Origin: Pseudomonas orientalis
Lineage (GTDB): Bacteria; Pseudomonadota; Gammaproteobacteria; Pseudomonadales; Pseudomonadaceae
Direction of reading: 5' to 3'
Length of the DNA: 64,000 nt
NCBI RefSeq assembly: GCF_002934065.1
Contig: NZ_CP018049.1
Span: forward strand, 4,090,501 to 4,154,500
The position numbers and the translations under genes are program-made. Under the pieces are notes generated by a model. The model was not told the origin of the DNA. It worked only from the letters and a program-made list of their open reading frames with translations, and did no database searches. Of the stretch, positions 9,355-17,324 are shown in pieces (the first letter of the stretch is position 1; each line of letters opens with the position of its first letter).

Positions 9355-11442
9355 TTAGTCCGGCTTGCCGTCCACCACACCTGCGGTGTTATCCAACAGG
9401 CTCTTGGTCGCGGTTTGCAGGAACGACTCAAGTTTCTGCTTGAGCGCCGCTTCGTCCGGCGACTCGGCAATGACCTTGCCGGTCGGGTTGGCGCCCAGTT
9501 CGTATTGCCACAACTTCGGTGGCATTTCCTTGGGCAGGACCAGTACGCGGTCAGCAGTCAGCAAGGCGACGGTCTGGTCGCTGCCCGATGGCTTGATCAC
9601 GCCGAAGCCCTTGTCGCCTTCCGGCAGGTTCAGCAGGTCACGGCCCCAGCACTGATGCAGCGTGTCACCGCCGAGGCGACCCATGATGGTCGGGACGATA
9701 TCGATCTGGGTGCCCACGGTGTGGTCACGCTCGCCGAACTTTTCCTGCATGCCCGGCGCGATCATCAGCATCGGTACGTTGAAACGGCCCAGGTCCATCT
9801 CGGTGATCTGCTGCTCGTTGCCGAAGCCGTGGTCGCCCACCACCACAAACAGGGTTTCCTTGAAGTACGGCTCCTTGCGGGCCTTTTCGAAGAACTGGCC
9901 CAACGCCCAGTCGGAGTAACGCATGGCCGTCAAATGCTCGTTGAGGCTGCCACGGTCGGTGACCGGCTCAACCGGCAATGGCGTCGGCAACGCGTACGGC
10001 GTGTGGTTGGACAGCGTTTGCAGCAGCGCGTAGAACGGCTTGCCGCCTTCGCGAGCCTTCAGTTCTTCCAGGCCACGGTTGAACATGTCCTGGTCGGACA
10101 CGCCCCAGGTCGGGTCGGAAAACACCGGATCGACGAAGTCATTGCGGCCGATGAAGTTGGTCATGCCCTGGTTGCTGAAGAAACCCGACTGGTTGTCCCA
10201 GGCGAAGTCGCCGTTGTAGACATACACATCGTCGAAATCACGCGCGCTCAGCAACTGCGGCAGGCCCGACAGCTTGTGGCTGCCCTCGGGGGTCTGCATC
10301 AGGTATTCGAAGCCGGGCAGGTTCGGAAAGCACGCCATGGTGGCGAACATGCCCTGGTGAGTGTGGGTGCCGTTGGAGAAGAAGCGATCGAACAGCAGGC
10401 CTTCCTTGGACAACTTGTCGAAGTACGGCGTGATGTTGCCTGGACGGCCCAAGGCGCCCACCGAGTGACCGGCGAAGCTTTCCATCAGGATCACTACCAC
10501 GTTTTTGATCGGCAGGGTCTTCTCGGCCGGCGGCGTGAACTCACGGCGCACGGCGGCGGTGTCGGTATCCACCAGCGTCTCGCTCGGCAGCACCAGCATG
10601 TCACGCACCGTTTGGGTGGCCAGCGGTTGTTCCAGGGTGGCTTTCCAGACGTTGTCGCGATGCTCGGAAAAACGCGCCTTGGCCGCGCCGATCAACGACA
10701 ACGTACCGTTGAGGCCCAATTGGTTGGCGAAGTTCGAGTCGGTGGTGTACACATCACCCCACCGCAACGGCGGGCCCTGGCGCAGGGTGCCACGGATGGC
10801 GACCACAGCGACCAGCAGGCACACCACGAACACCGCAATGCGGCTGTACCACGGCGCCACCTGGCGCGTGCCGATGCTGCCGCCACTGAACGGGCCACGC
10901 GGGCGCGTTGCGCGGTCGGCACCCTTGAAGGCCATGCTCAGGATCAACGTGCCCACCGCCCAGGCCAACAGGTAGCGCACCACCGGGAAGCCATACCAGA
11001 GCATGCTCACCACGGTTTTCGGGTCTTCCTTCACATACTGGAAGACCAGGCCGTTGAGGCGCTGGTGAAACTCACGGTAGAAGTCCATCTCCATCAGGCC
11101 CAGGAACAGCGCAATGCTGGACGCGACGGTCAGCCACAGCCGGAAGAACCCGCGCGCCGCCATCGCCCGTACGCTGAACAAGGCCAGCAGCAGCGGGACC
11201 AGCAGGTACATCACCAGACGGATATCCAGGCGCAGGCCGTTGGCGAACGCTTCCAGGAAGGTCAAGGCCGGTGTGTCGAGGATCATCTCGCGGTTGTAGA
11301 CCAGCAACGCCAGGCGCAGCAGGGAGAACATCACCATCATGACCAGTGCGCAAAGCAGCGTGTACGCCAGATGGGATTTGACGGTCGGTTGCAGCAGGCG
11401 ATTTGAAGCTCGCTGCTGATTCAGGGCGTCCGGGTTTGCCAT
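9355..11442 (-). CDS. LTA synthase family sulfatase/phosphotransferase
   Basis: This is a 695-residue inner-membrane protein. About five transmembrane helices lie in the first 210 residues, followed by a periplasmic sulfatase-fold domain. Alkaline-phosphatase-superfamily features are visible: VVVILMESFAG near residue 319 (metal Glu), NGTHTHQGMF near 359 (candidate Thr nucleophile) and VVVGDHGFG near 537 (metal Asp-His). In Gram-negatives such proteins transfer phosphoglycerol or similar groups, for example to periplasmic glucans (OpgB-like), or act on lipid A or glycolipids. The donor and acceptor here are not determined. It stands alone, ended by a shared terminator. Confidence 0.9.
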   Translation of the reverse strand: MANPDALNQQRASNRLLQPTVKSHLAYTLLCALVMMVMFSLLRLALLVYNREMILDTPALTFLEAFANGLRLDIRLVMYLLVPLLLALFSVRAMAARGFFRLWLTVASSIALFLGLMEMDFYREFHQRLNGLVFQYVKEDPKTVVSMLWYGFPVVRYLLAWAVGTLILSMAFKGADRATRPRGPFSGGSIGTRQVAPWYSRIAVFVVCLLVAVVAIRGTLRQGPPLRWGDVYTTDSNFANQLGLNGTLSLIGAAKARFSEHRDNVWKATLEQPLATQTVRDMLVLPSETLVDTDTAAVRREFTPPAEKTLPIKNVVVILMESFAGHSVGALGRPGNITPYFDKLSKEGLLFDRFFSNGTHTHQGMFATMACFPNLPGFEYLMQTPEGSHKLSGLPQLLSARDFDDVYVYNGDFAWDNQSGFFSNQGMTNFIGRNDFVDPVFSDPTWGVSDQDMFNRGLEELKAREGGKPFYALLQTLSNHTPYALPTPLPVEPVTDRGSLNEHLTAMRYSDWALGQFFEKARKEPYFKETLFVVVGDHGFGNEQQITEMDLGRFNVPMLMIAPGMQEKFGERDHTVGTQIDIVPTIMGRLGGDTLHQCWGRDLLNLPEGDKGFGVIKPSGSDQTVALLTADRVLVLPKEMPPKLWQYELGANPTGKVIAESPDEAALKQKLESFLQTATKSLLDNTAGVVDGKPD

Positions 11443-11740
11443 GTCGTTTTAGGACCCATTGGAAGTTGAAGTTGCGAAATTAATGCAGTGGCGTCCGCCC
11501 TCGCCCAGGCTGGCCGGGGTGGGTGGTTAACGCGGTGGCGCAAATGGTGCCCGATCAAGGCCGGCAAGGCTATTAATTACTGAACGTGCGAGCTCGCCAC
11601 CGCTTTAAATGCCCCAGGGATTGGGGCCCTGGCAGAGGAACAAAGCGGGCGAATTGTCTTGGACGGGATGTGAAAATTTCGTGCAGCGAATACTTTCGAC
11701 ACACAAATTCAGCGGGGGTAGGCAAAACCGGCAAAACCAA
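11443..11740. other. Intergenic stretch upstream of the LTA-synthase-like gene
   Basis: This holds the presumed promoter of the minus-strand gene to its left, then nothing I can identify before a REP pair. Short open frames here have no ribosome sites and are partly made of REP sequence. Confidence 0.4.
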
Positions 11741-11830
11741 TGTGGGAGGGGGCTTGCCCCCGATAGCGGAGGGTCAGCAACAGATACAGTGCTGACCCAC
11801 CGCCAATCGGGGGCAAGCCCCCTCCCACAT
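11741..11830. repeat. REP pair (REPIN), family A
   Basis: A forward family A REP (TGTGGGAGGGGGCTTGCCCC) and a reverse copy about 35 bases further on form a 90-base inverted repeat between the LTA-synthase-like gene and the PLD-N-like gene. Confidence 0.95.
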
Positions 11831-11845
11831 TGACCGAGTGCGGCG

Positions 11846-12037
11846 TTAGATCCGCACGTTACCGCGCGGCCCGGCGATGGCCCAGATGATCAGGCCCAGG
11901 ACCGGCAGCAGCAGGATCAACAGAATCCACAACACCTTGGCGCCCGTGCTCGCGCCGCTTTTGAACACATTGATGATCGCCCAGATGTCCAGCGCGAGGA
12001 TGATCAGGCCAATCAGGCCATTGAAAGTCGAACCCAT
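11846..12037 (-). CDS. PLD nuclease N-terminal (PLDc_N) domain small membrane protein
   Basis: This is a 63-residue protein with two hydrophobic helices (LIGLIILALDIWAIINVF and VLWILLILLLPVLGLIIWAIAGP). The motif LLPVLGLIIWAIAGPRG is typical of the stand-alone PLDc_N family, small membrane proteins of unknown function often induced by stress. The start was chosen at MGSTFNGL because AGGAG lies 8 bases before it; a longer frame reaching 12064 has no ribosome site. Confidence 0.85.
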   Translation of the reverse strand: MGSTFNGLIGLIILALDIWAIINVFKSGASTGAKVLWILLILLLPVLGLIIWAIAGPRGNVRI

Positions 12038-12106
12038 GGTGTCGCTCCTAAGTGTTGGGGGCATGCCCTTGTAGGATAGTCAGCCCTGGCGGGGGTTCCG
12101 TTTTAT

Positions 12107-12637
12107 TTAAACGTGAACGGCAATCTTCAAGGCTTCCAATGACGGCTCAGCCTTGATGCCGACCTCGGCGCACAGTTCCAGCACCCTCGGCAGGTCATTG
12201 CCGAATACCAAGACGGCCTGGAAGTCGTCATCGAGCGGTTGGCTGAAGTCGAGCAGCACATAGCCGCCGTCTTCCGGGCTCAGGGCGCTCATCTGGATCT
12301 GGATGCGATTGAGCGCCGTCAGGTCTTCGGTCTTGGTCAATTGCTTGGGCTTTAGATTGAACACCACGCCCGGGCCGAATGAGGCAACGATCTGGGCAAA
12401 CAGGTCTGCATAGGTATCGGCCTGGAACAGCACCGTCTCCGGCAGGCTGCCGACCACCACCCACTCCCCCAGCGCAATCGGGAAGCTGTCGTCGTAGTTG
12501 ATATCCGGATTGGCCGCCAGGAATGCCACAGGGTCTGCGTAGGCCTGCGCCGCTTCATCGGCGATACGCACCACCTCGTCCGCCCCCATGACGCCAGCGC
12601 TGATTTTGCTGATAAGTTCGACGAGAGCGGTTTTCAT
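12107..12637 (-). CDS. Hypothetical protein paired with the ankyrin gene
   Basis: This 176-residue soluble acidic protein has no signal peptide. I do not recognise the family. The N-terminal 45 residues look helical (ADEVVRIADEAAQAYADPVAFLAANPD), followed by alternating strands (GEWVVVGSLPETVLFQADTYADLFAQI and GGYVLLDFSQPL). It starts 41 bases after the ankyrin gene ends and is very likely in the same transcript, so a joint role with that protein is the best clue. No catalytic motif is visible. Confidence 0.75.
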   Translation of the reverse strand: MKTALVELISKISAGVMGADEVVRIADEAAQAYADPVAFLAANPDINYDDSFPIALGEWVVVGSLPETVLFQADTYADLFAQIVASFGPGVVFNLKPKQLTKTEDLTALNRIQIQMSALSPEDGGYVLLDFSQPLDDDFQAVLVFGNDLPRVLELCAEVGIKAEPSLEALKIAVHV

Positions 12638-12678
12638 GGGCGGGTCCTGTGGCGGGCGGGTTTTCGAGGGCGCGTAGC

Positions 12679-13194
12679 CTACACCAGTTTTTGCAACAGC
12701 GCCGCCGTATCCACTGCCCCCATGGTCTGCGCCGCCGCCAGCGCCGTCGCGCCCTGGGCATCGGTGGCCTTGGGGTTGGCACCCTGGCCGAGCAGGTAGT
12801 CGAGCATTTCGACACGGTTGAACATGGCCGCCATCATCAACGCCGTGCGCCCATCCGAAGACGCCGCTTCAACCGGGGTGCCGCCTTCGATCAGCGCCCT
12901 GACCACCGCCAGGTGGCCCTTGAATGCCGCACCGGCAATCGGCAGTTGGTGCTTGTCGTTGGCGATCAGGGGGTCGGCCTTGAACTCCAGCAGCACTTTC
13001 ACTGCCTCGGCGTGGCCGTGATAGGCCGCGAGCATCAACAGCGTATCGCCATTGTGGTTGCGAAAGTTGGCCGGCAAGCCCTTGGCCAACAGTGCTGCGA
13101 GCATGGCGGCGTCGCCCTTGCGGGCGACGTCGAAGACCTGCTCGGCAAACTCGGCGGCTTCGTCATCGGTCATTTGTTTGGGCTGGGTCGACAT
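12679..13194 (-). CDS. Ankyrin repeat protein
   Basis: This 171-residue protein has four ankyrin repeats after a short helical lead. Diagnostic repeats are NHNGDTLLMLAAYHGHAEAV, HQLPIAGAAFKGHLAVVRAL and DGRTALMMAAMFNRVEMLDY, with a last partial one AQGATALAAAQ. No signal peptide is present, so it should be cytoplasmic and act by protein-protein contact. Small ankyrin proteins of this size occur near catalase genes in Pseudomonas, but no catalase is here. It is transcribed with the 176-residue hypothetical gene downstream. Confidence 0.9.
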   Translation of the reverse strand: MSTQPKQMTDDEAAEFAEQVFDVARKGDAAMLAALLAKGLPANFRNHNGDTLLMLAAYHGHAEAVKVLLEFKADPLIANDKHQLPIAGAAFKGHLAVVRALIEGGTPVEAASSDGRTALMMAAMFNRVEMLDYLLGQGANPKATDAQGATALAAAQTMGAVDTAALLQKLV

Positions 13195-13513
13195 GTAGGG
13201 CTCCTTTCTGATGCTTATATGGCGCCCAGTGTCGCGATGGAGTTCCCTGCTGTCATGGCTTTTTTGTCAAAAGCGGCCATAGGCACAATCAATAGCGCAG
13301 CCGATTACCGGCCGCCTGCGGCCTGGATGGGATTTATCCGGGAAACGCGTGGTCAGAATCGGTAGGAAAAGAGCAGTTGGGTGTAAAAATTAACTGCCTG
13401 GATAACGCAAAATGCAGGATGCACGATGGCCTTTCATGCAAATTGCACGAAAACGAAAATTTCAAAAATTTGTAAGCTTCTGATTTATAAAGGATTTTTA
13501 GAAGGTTCAATAC
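13195..13513. other. AT-rich intergenic region
   Basis: This lies between the divergent ankyrin and DUF3509 genes. It is clearly poorer in G+C than its surroundings, with runs such as AAATTTCAAAAATTT. No gene with a ribosome site is visible. It likely carries the ankyrin promoter and sites upstream of the DUF3509 gene. Confidence 0.4.
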
Positions 13514-13529
13514 TGGCACAATCACTGCA
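13514..13529 (+). promoter_or_regulatory. Candidate sigma-54 promoter
   Basis: TGGCACAATCACTGCA has the -24 GG (13515-13516) and -12 GC (13527-13528) separated by exactly 10 bases, and TGGCAC matches the -24 consensus fully; the -12 box is CTGCA rather than TTGCA. It would start transcription near 13540, about 35 bases before the DUF3509 gene. Confidence 0.45.
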
Positions 13530-13575
13530 CCTATCACTCCATGCTTGCCAACTTGAGCCAATGGAGCTGATAGAC

Positions 13576-13854
13576 ATGAGCCTGATCCAAGATAAATTCG
13601 CTTCGGTATTTTCCAACTACGACGTCACCACCCAACCACGTCCGGACGGCGGCATTCTGTTGACCCTGCGTAACAGCGAAGGCAAACAGGTCAAGCGCTC
13701 GATCTCGTATCAGCAGCTGCACACCGCCGACCAACTGACCTGGGTCATCAGCGCCATCCGCCGCGACCTGGCTGAACAAGCCAGCGAGCTGCCGCAAATT
13801 TCGATGCTGCAAAGCCAGAACCGCTTTGCCCTGCCGACCTACCATTCGGCATAA
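13576..13854 (+). CDS. DUF3509 domain protein
   Basis: This 92-residue soluble protein matches the Pseudomonas DUF3509 family: a beta-rich first half (TTQPRPDGGILLTLRNSEG) and a helical second half (VISAIRRDLAEQASELPQIS). Function is unknown. The Met at 13576 was chosen because GGAG lies 9 bases upstream; an in-frame ATG at 13561 has no such support. A perfect 14-base-pair terminator follows at once, so it is transcribed alone. Confidence 0.88.
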   Translation: MSLIQDKFASVFSNYDVTTQPRPDGGILLTLRNSEGKQVKRSISYQQLHTADQLTWVISAIRRDLAEQASELPQISMLQSQNRFALPTYHSA

Positions 13855-13865
13855 GCTCCAGCGTA

Positions 13866-13910
13866 AAAAGAAGGGCCGCGACGCCGTTGAGCGTCGCGGC
13901 CCTTTTTTTT
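13866..13910. terminator. Strong bidirectional terminator
   Basis: AAGGGCCGCGACGC (13871-13884) pairs perfectly with 13891-13904 around a six-base loop, with an A-rich left flank and eight T on the right. It separates the convergent DUF3509 and LuxR-type genes. Confidence 0.92.
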
Positions 13911-13916
13911 ATGCCG

Positions 13917-14186
13917 TCAGCACAGTCCTTGACGCGTCGCCTCATTCATCGCCTGCACCCGGTTATTCACATCGAGCTTGCCGTAGATATTGCGCAGGTG
14001 GAATTTAACCGTGGCCTCCGACGTGCAGCGAATTCTGCTCATCTCCCAAATGGTCTTGCCCTCGGAGGCCCATCGCAGAATCTCCAGTTCAGTCTTGGTG
14101 AGGGGCTTGCCGAGCAGACTCAAGCGTCGTCTGATGACCGTTGGCACAATTTCCAACGGGTGAGATATCTCCTCTGGGCGACTCAT
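13917..14186 (-). CDS. Short LuxR-type (GerE) transcriptional regulator
   Basis: This 89-residue protein is almost entirely a LuxR/GerE helix-turn-helix domain: LTKTELEILRWASEGKTIWE, then ATVKFHLRNIYGKLDVNNRV. No receiver or autoinducer-binding domain is present. The start at MSRPEEIS is supported by AAGGAG just before it; a 24-residue extension upstream is possible but unsupported. Stand-alone GerE proteins in pseudomonads regulate varied pathways, and the target here is unknown. The DNA-recognition helix (TSEATVKFHLRNI) is intact. Confidence 0.88.
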   Translation of the reverse strand: MSRPEEISHPLEIVPTVIRRRLSLLGKPLTKTELEILRWASEGKTIWEMSRIRCTSEATVKFHLRNIYGKLDVNNRVQAMNEATRQGLC

Positions 14187-14394
14187 TGCTCTCTCCTTTT
14201 TATATGCCGATGCGCTGCCACCCTTCGGATTCTTCCTATTGACAGGCGCCATGAACATTGAATAAAGCGAGAGTTACACAATCTGAGCAATGAGAAACCA
14301 AGGCTGAGGATAAACAGCCAAGCCCTACAGGTATTTAGGCTTCTTCCCACAACAAATTCCAACTTGCCTGGGTTGAACATTTAAAAGATTTGTC

Positions 14395-14922
14395 TTAGTC
14401 GTCCAATTTCGCAGCACCACGGGCGATGTCATTGCCCGTCAACTTCGCCATCGAGCCCTCGACGGTGTTGAACAAATGCAGCAGCACACAATAAGGATGC
14501 TCGCCCATGTCGAACCAATGGGGCATGTCGGCGGGCACGATCAGCAGATCGTTCTTCTCACACCGCACGCCGTAGACATATTCGCCAATGCGCAACGAGC
14601 ACAGTCCCTGGCCGGCGACGAAAAATCGCGCCTGGTCCTCACCACAGGTGTGCTCATCCAGGCGTTCAGCCTGCAGCGTTTCTTTCGTGTAAGCGCCGGT
14701 AATGCTGACCACCTCGGCGCGCGCGTAGCCAAGCGCGTCGATCTGCGTCTGATACGCCGCAATCATTTGCGCCTCACTGGCGCCCTTTTCAAGTGTGCCG
14801 GGCTGCCAGCATTCGAAGCGCACGCCGTGTGCGGCCAGGGTCGACTGAATGTCATCGAAGTGGGTCAACACCTTGTTCGGGGTGTCCGGTGTAGTGAGGT
14901 CATAGACAGCGACATAGCTCAT
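14395..14922 (-). CDS. Acireductone dioxygenase-like cupin with altered metal ligands
   Basis: This 175-residue protein aligns over its whole length with Pseudomonas MtnD (acireductone dioxygenase of methionine salvage): NKVLTHFDDIQSTLAAHGV, then the RFFVAGQGL, YVYGVRCEKNDLL and PHWFDMG segments. In true MtnD the ligands are His-x-His-x(3)-Glu plus a later His. Here the motif is His91-Thr-Cys93-Gly-Glu-Asp-Gln97 with His135 kept, so the second His and the Glu are replaced by Cys and Gln. It may bind metal differently, do another reaction or be non-catalytic. Its start overlaps the MFS gene stop by four bases (ATGA), so the two are one operon. Confidence 0.85.
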   Translation of the reverse strand: MSYVAVYDLTTPDTPNKVLTHFDDIQSTLAAHGVRFECWQPGTLEKGASEAQMIAAYQTQIDALGYARAEVVSITGAYTKETLQAERLDEHTCGEDQARFFVAGQGLCSLRIGEYVYGVRCEKNDLLIVPADMPHWFDMGEHPYCVLLHLFNTVEGSMAKLTGNDIARGAAKLDD

Positions 14923-16079
14923 TGCACGGTTCCTTGGTTTGGCTCTTGCAATCGAAGGCCAATGATAACGGCGGCAGCCAGGGCCGCGATGCTGGCGATA
15001 CTGAACGTAAGCGTGGGGCCCAGCAGGTTCCAGCTGTAACCGGCATAGAGCGCGCCCAACGCACCGCCGATGCCGGCCAATGCGGCGTAAAGCGCCTGGC
15101 CCTGGCCTTGCTGGCGATCACCGAAACTGCGCTGCACGAAGGCGATTGCCGCCGCATGGAAACTGCCGAACGTGGCGGCATGCAGCACTTGCACCAGCAA
15201 CAGCAGCCAGAAAAACTCGGCAAATGCGCCGAGCAGCAGCCAGCGCAGCGCCGCCAGCAGGAAGCTGGTCAACAGCACCCGGCGCACCGAAAAGCGCGCC
15301 AGGATGCGACTCATGGCCAGGAACATCAACACCTCCGCCACCACCCCGAGGGCCCACAGCAAACCGATCACGCCACGGCTGTAGCCCAGGTGTTCAAGGT
15401 GCAGCGTGAGAAAGGTGTAATAGGGGCCATGGCTCATCTGCATCAGTGCCACACAGGCATAGAACGCCAGCACGCCGGGGTTGCGTAATTGCCGCACAAA
15501 GCCGTCCCCGGCCAGGCGCTGGCCGTGGCTGGCGGGATGCGCATTCGGCACCCACAGGCTGGCGCCGATGATACCGGCCATGATCACCACGACCACAACC
15601 GGGTAGATGTCCACGCTCAGCCATTCAAACAGACGCCCCATGATCACGACAGTGAGGATAAAGCCGATCGAACCCCACAAGCGGATCTGGCTGTAGCGCG
15701 ACGTCTGCTGTTGCAGGTGAGCCAGAGTGATCACTTCGAACTGCGGCAGTACCGCATGCCAGAAGAACGCATGCAGGGCCATGACCAGCGCGAGCCAAGC
15801 GTAGCTCTTGCTGACGAAAATCAACGAGAAACTCAACAGCGTGCACACCGCACCGAACCGCACGATGGCCAGGCGGCGGCCGGTGTAGTCACCCAGCCAG
15901 CCCCAGAGGTTGGGCGCCACGCAGCGCATCAGCATGGGAATGGCCACCAGCTCGCCGATACGCGCGCTGGAGAAGCCCAAGTGATCGAAGTACAACGCCA
16001 GGAACGGCGCCGTCGCCCCGAGCAGGGCGAAGTAGAACAGGTAGAAGCTGGATAGGCGCCAATAAGGGAGGGCTGTCAC
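14919..16079 (-). CDS. MFS transporter, HcaT-like
   Basis: This inner-membrane carrier of 386 residues has about 12 helices. It begins VTALPYWRLSSFYLFYFALL with a GTG start, and the MFS loop GWLGDYTGRR follows helix 2. The family resembles the HcaT/MFS_1-like group (3-phenylpropionate-type permeases), but substrate cannot be fixed. The GTG at 16079 was chosen because the homologous N-terminus starts there and it lies 10 bases after the aroC stop. A frame reaching 16127 would extend into aroC. It is translationally coupled to the MtnD-like cupin, so a role with that protein is plausible. Confidence 0.87.
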   Translation of the reverse strand: MTALPYWRLSSFYLFYFALLGATAPFLALYFDHLGFSSARIGELVAIPMLMRCVAPNLWGWLGDYTGRRLAIVRFGAVCTLLSFSLIFVSKSYAWLALVMALHAFFWHAVLPQFEVITLAHLQQQTSRYSQIRLWGSIGFILTVVIMGRLFEWLSVDIYPVVVVVIMAGIIGASLWVPNAHPASHGQRLAGDGFVRQLRNPGVLAFYACVALMQMSHGPYYTFLTLHLEHLGYSRGVIGLLWALGVVAEVLMFLAMSRILARFSVRRVLLTSFLLAALRWLLLGAFAEFFWLLLLVQVLHAATFGSFHAAAIAFVQRSFGDRQQGQGQALYAALAGIGGALGALYAGYSWNLLGPTLTFSIASIAALAAAVIIGLRLQEPNQGTVQ

Positions 16080-16089
16080 TGCCAGCCCG

Positions 16090-17181
16090 TCACAGCTGGC
16101 CCAGCACCGGCGTACCCACCTGTACATCAGCGTTTTGCCCGCGGTTGCGCAGCAGGTGGTCCATCAACACGATAGCCATCATCGCCTCGGCAATCGGCGT
16201 GGCGCGGATGCCGACGCACGGGTCGTGGCGGCCCTTGGTGATCACGTCGACCGGGTTGCCGTGCACATCGATCGAGCGGCCCGGCGTGGTGATGCTCGAC
16301 GTGGCCTTGAGCGCCAGGTGCGCAACGATCGGCTGGCCCGAGGAGATGCCACCGAGGATGCCGCCGGCGTTGTTGCTGAGGAACCCCTGCGGGGTCAGCT
16401 CATCGCGATGCTCGGTGCCGCGCTGGGCCACGCAGGCGAAACCGGCGCCGATTTCCACGCCCTTGACCGCATTGATGCTCATCAGCGCGTGGGCCAGTTC
16501 GGCGTCGAGACGGTCGAAAATCGGCTCGCCCAGGCCCGGTTTCACGCCCTCGGCCACGACGGTGATCTTCGCACCGACCGAGTCCTGGTCGCGGCGCAGC
16601 TGGTCCATGTAGGCTTCCAGCGCCGGCACCTTGTCCGGGTCGGGGCAGAAGAAGGCGTTGTCTTCGATGCTGTCCCAGGTCTTGAACGGGATTTCAATCG
16701 GGCCGAGCTGGCTCATGTAGCCACGAATGACGATGCCCTGGGTCGCCAGGTATTTCTTGGCAATGGCACCGGCCGCCACGCGCATCGCGGTTTCACGGGC
16801 CGAACTGCGGCCACCGCCGCGGTAGTCGCGCTCGCCGTATTTGTGATGGTAGGTGTAGTCGGCGTGGGCCGGGCGGAACAGGTCCTTGATCGCCGAGTAG
16901 TCCTTGGACTTCTGGTCGGTATTACGGATCAGCAGGCCGATGGCGCAACCGGTGGTGCGGCCTTCGAACACCCCTGAGAGGATCTCGACTTCGTCGGGTT
17001 CCTGGCGCTGGGTGGTATGGCGGCTGGTGCCGGGCTTGCGGCGGTCCAGATCACGCTGCAGATCCTGCACGGACAGCTCGAGGCCGGGCGGGCAGCCGTC
17101 GACAATGGCGACCAACGCCGGGCCATGGCTTTCGCCCGCGGTGGTGACAGTGAACAGCTTGCCGAAGGTATTGCCGGACAT
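16090..17181 (-). CDS. aroC: Chorismate synthase
   Basis: This 363-residue cytoplasmic enzyme converts 5-enolpyruvylshikimate-3-phosphate to chorismate, the last step of the shikimate pathway, using reduced FMN. Family signatures are all present: FTVTTAGESHGPALVAIVDG at the N-terminus, YRGGGRSSARETAMRVAAGA, and the C-terminal VDVITKGRHDPCVGIRATPI. Length is standard. It appears to lead a transcript that continues into the MFS and cupin genes, with gaps of 10 bases and an overlap. Confidence 0.98.
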   Translation of the reverse strand: MSGNTFGKLFTVTTAGESHGPALVAIVDGCPPGLELSVQDLQRDLDRRKPGTSRHTTQRQEPDEVEILSGVFEGRTTGCAIGLLIRNTDQKSKDYSAIKDLFRPAHADYTYHHKYGERDYRGGGRSSARETAMRVAAGAIAKKYLATQGIVIRGYMSQLGPIEIPFKTWDSIEDNAFFCPDPDKVPALEAYMDQLRRDQDSVGAKITVVAEGVKPGLGEPIFDRLDAELAHALMSINAVKGVEIGAGFACVAQRGTEHRDELTPQGFLSNNAGGILGGISSGQPIVAHLALKATSSITTPGRSIDVHGNPVDVITKGRHDPCVGIRATPIAEAMMAIVLMDHLLRNRGQNADVQVGTPVLGQL

Positions 17182-17324
17182 GCGGAGCGCTCCGTGAAAT
17201 CAGTTGAATCAAGTCAACCGTAATAACTTAAGGCGGCCAGTATACGCAGGCTAACCGACTAGTTCATCCTCGAAACCTTACCGGTAGACGTTGGTCCAAC
17301 CGGCACCTCTCCAATGATGGCGCG

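Noticed and set aside
9415..11406. 663-codon plus-strand frame opposite the LTA-synthase-like gene
   Set aside because: Mirror frame with no recognisable domain; the minus strand has clear catalytic motifs.
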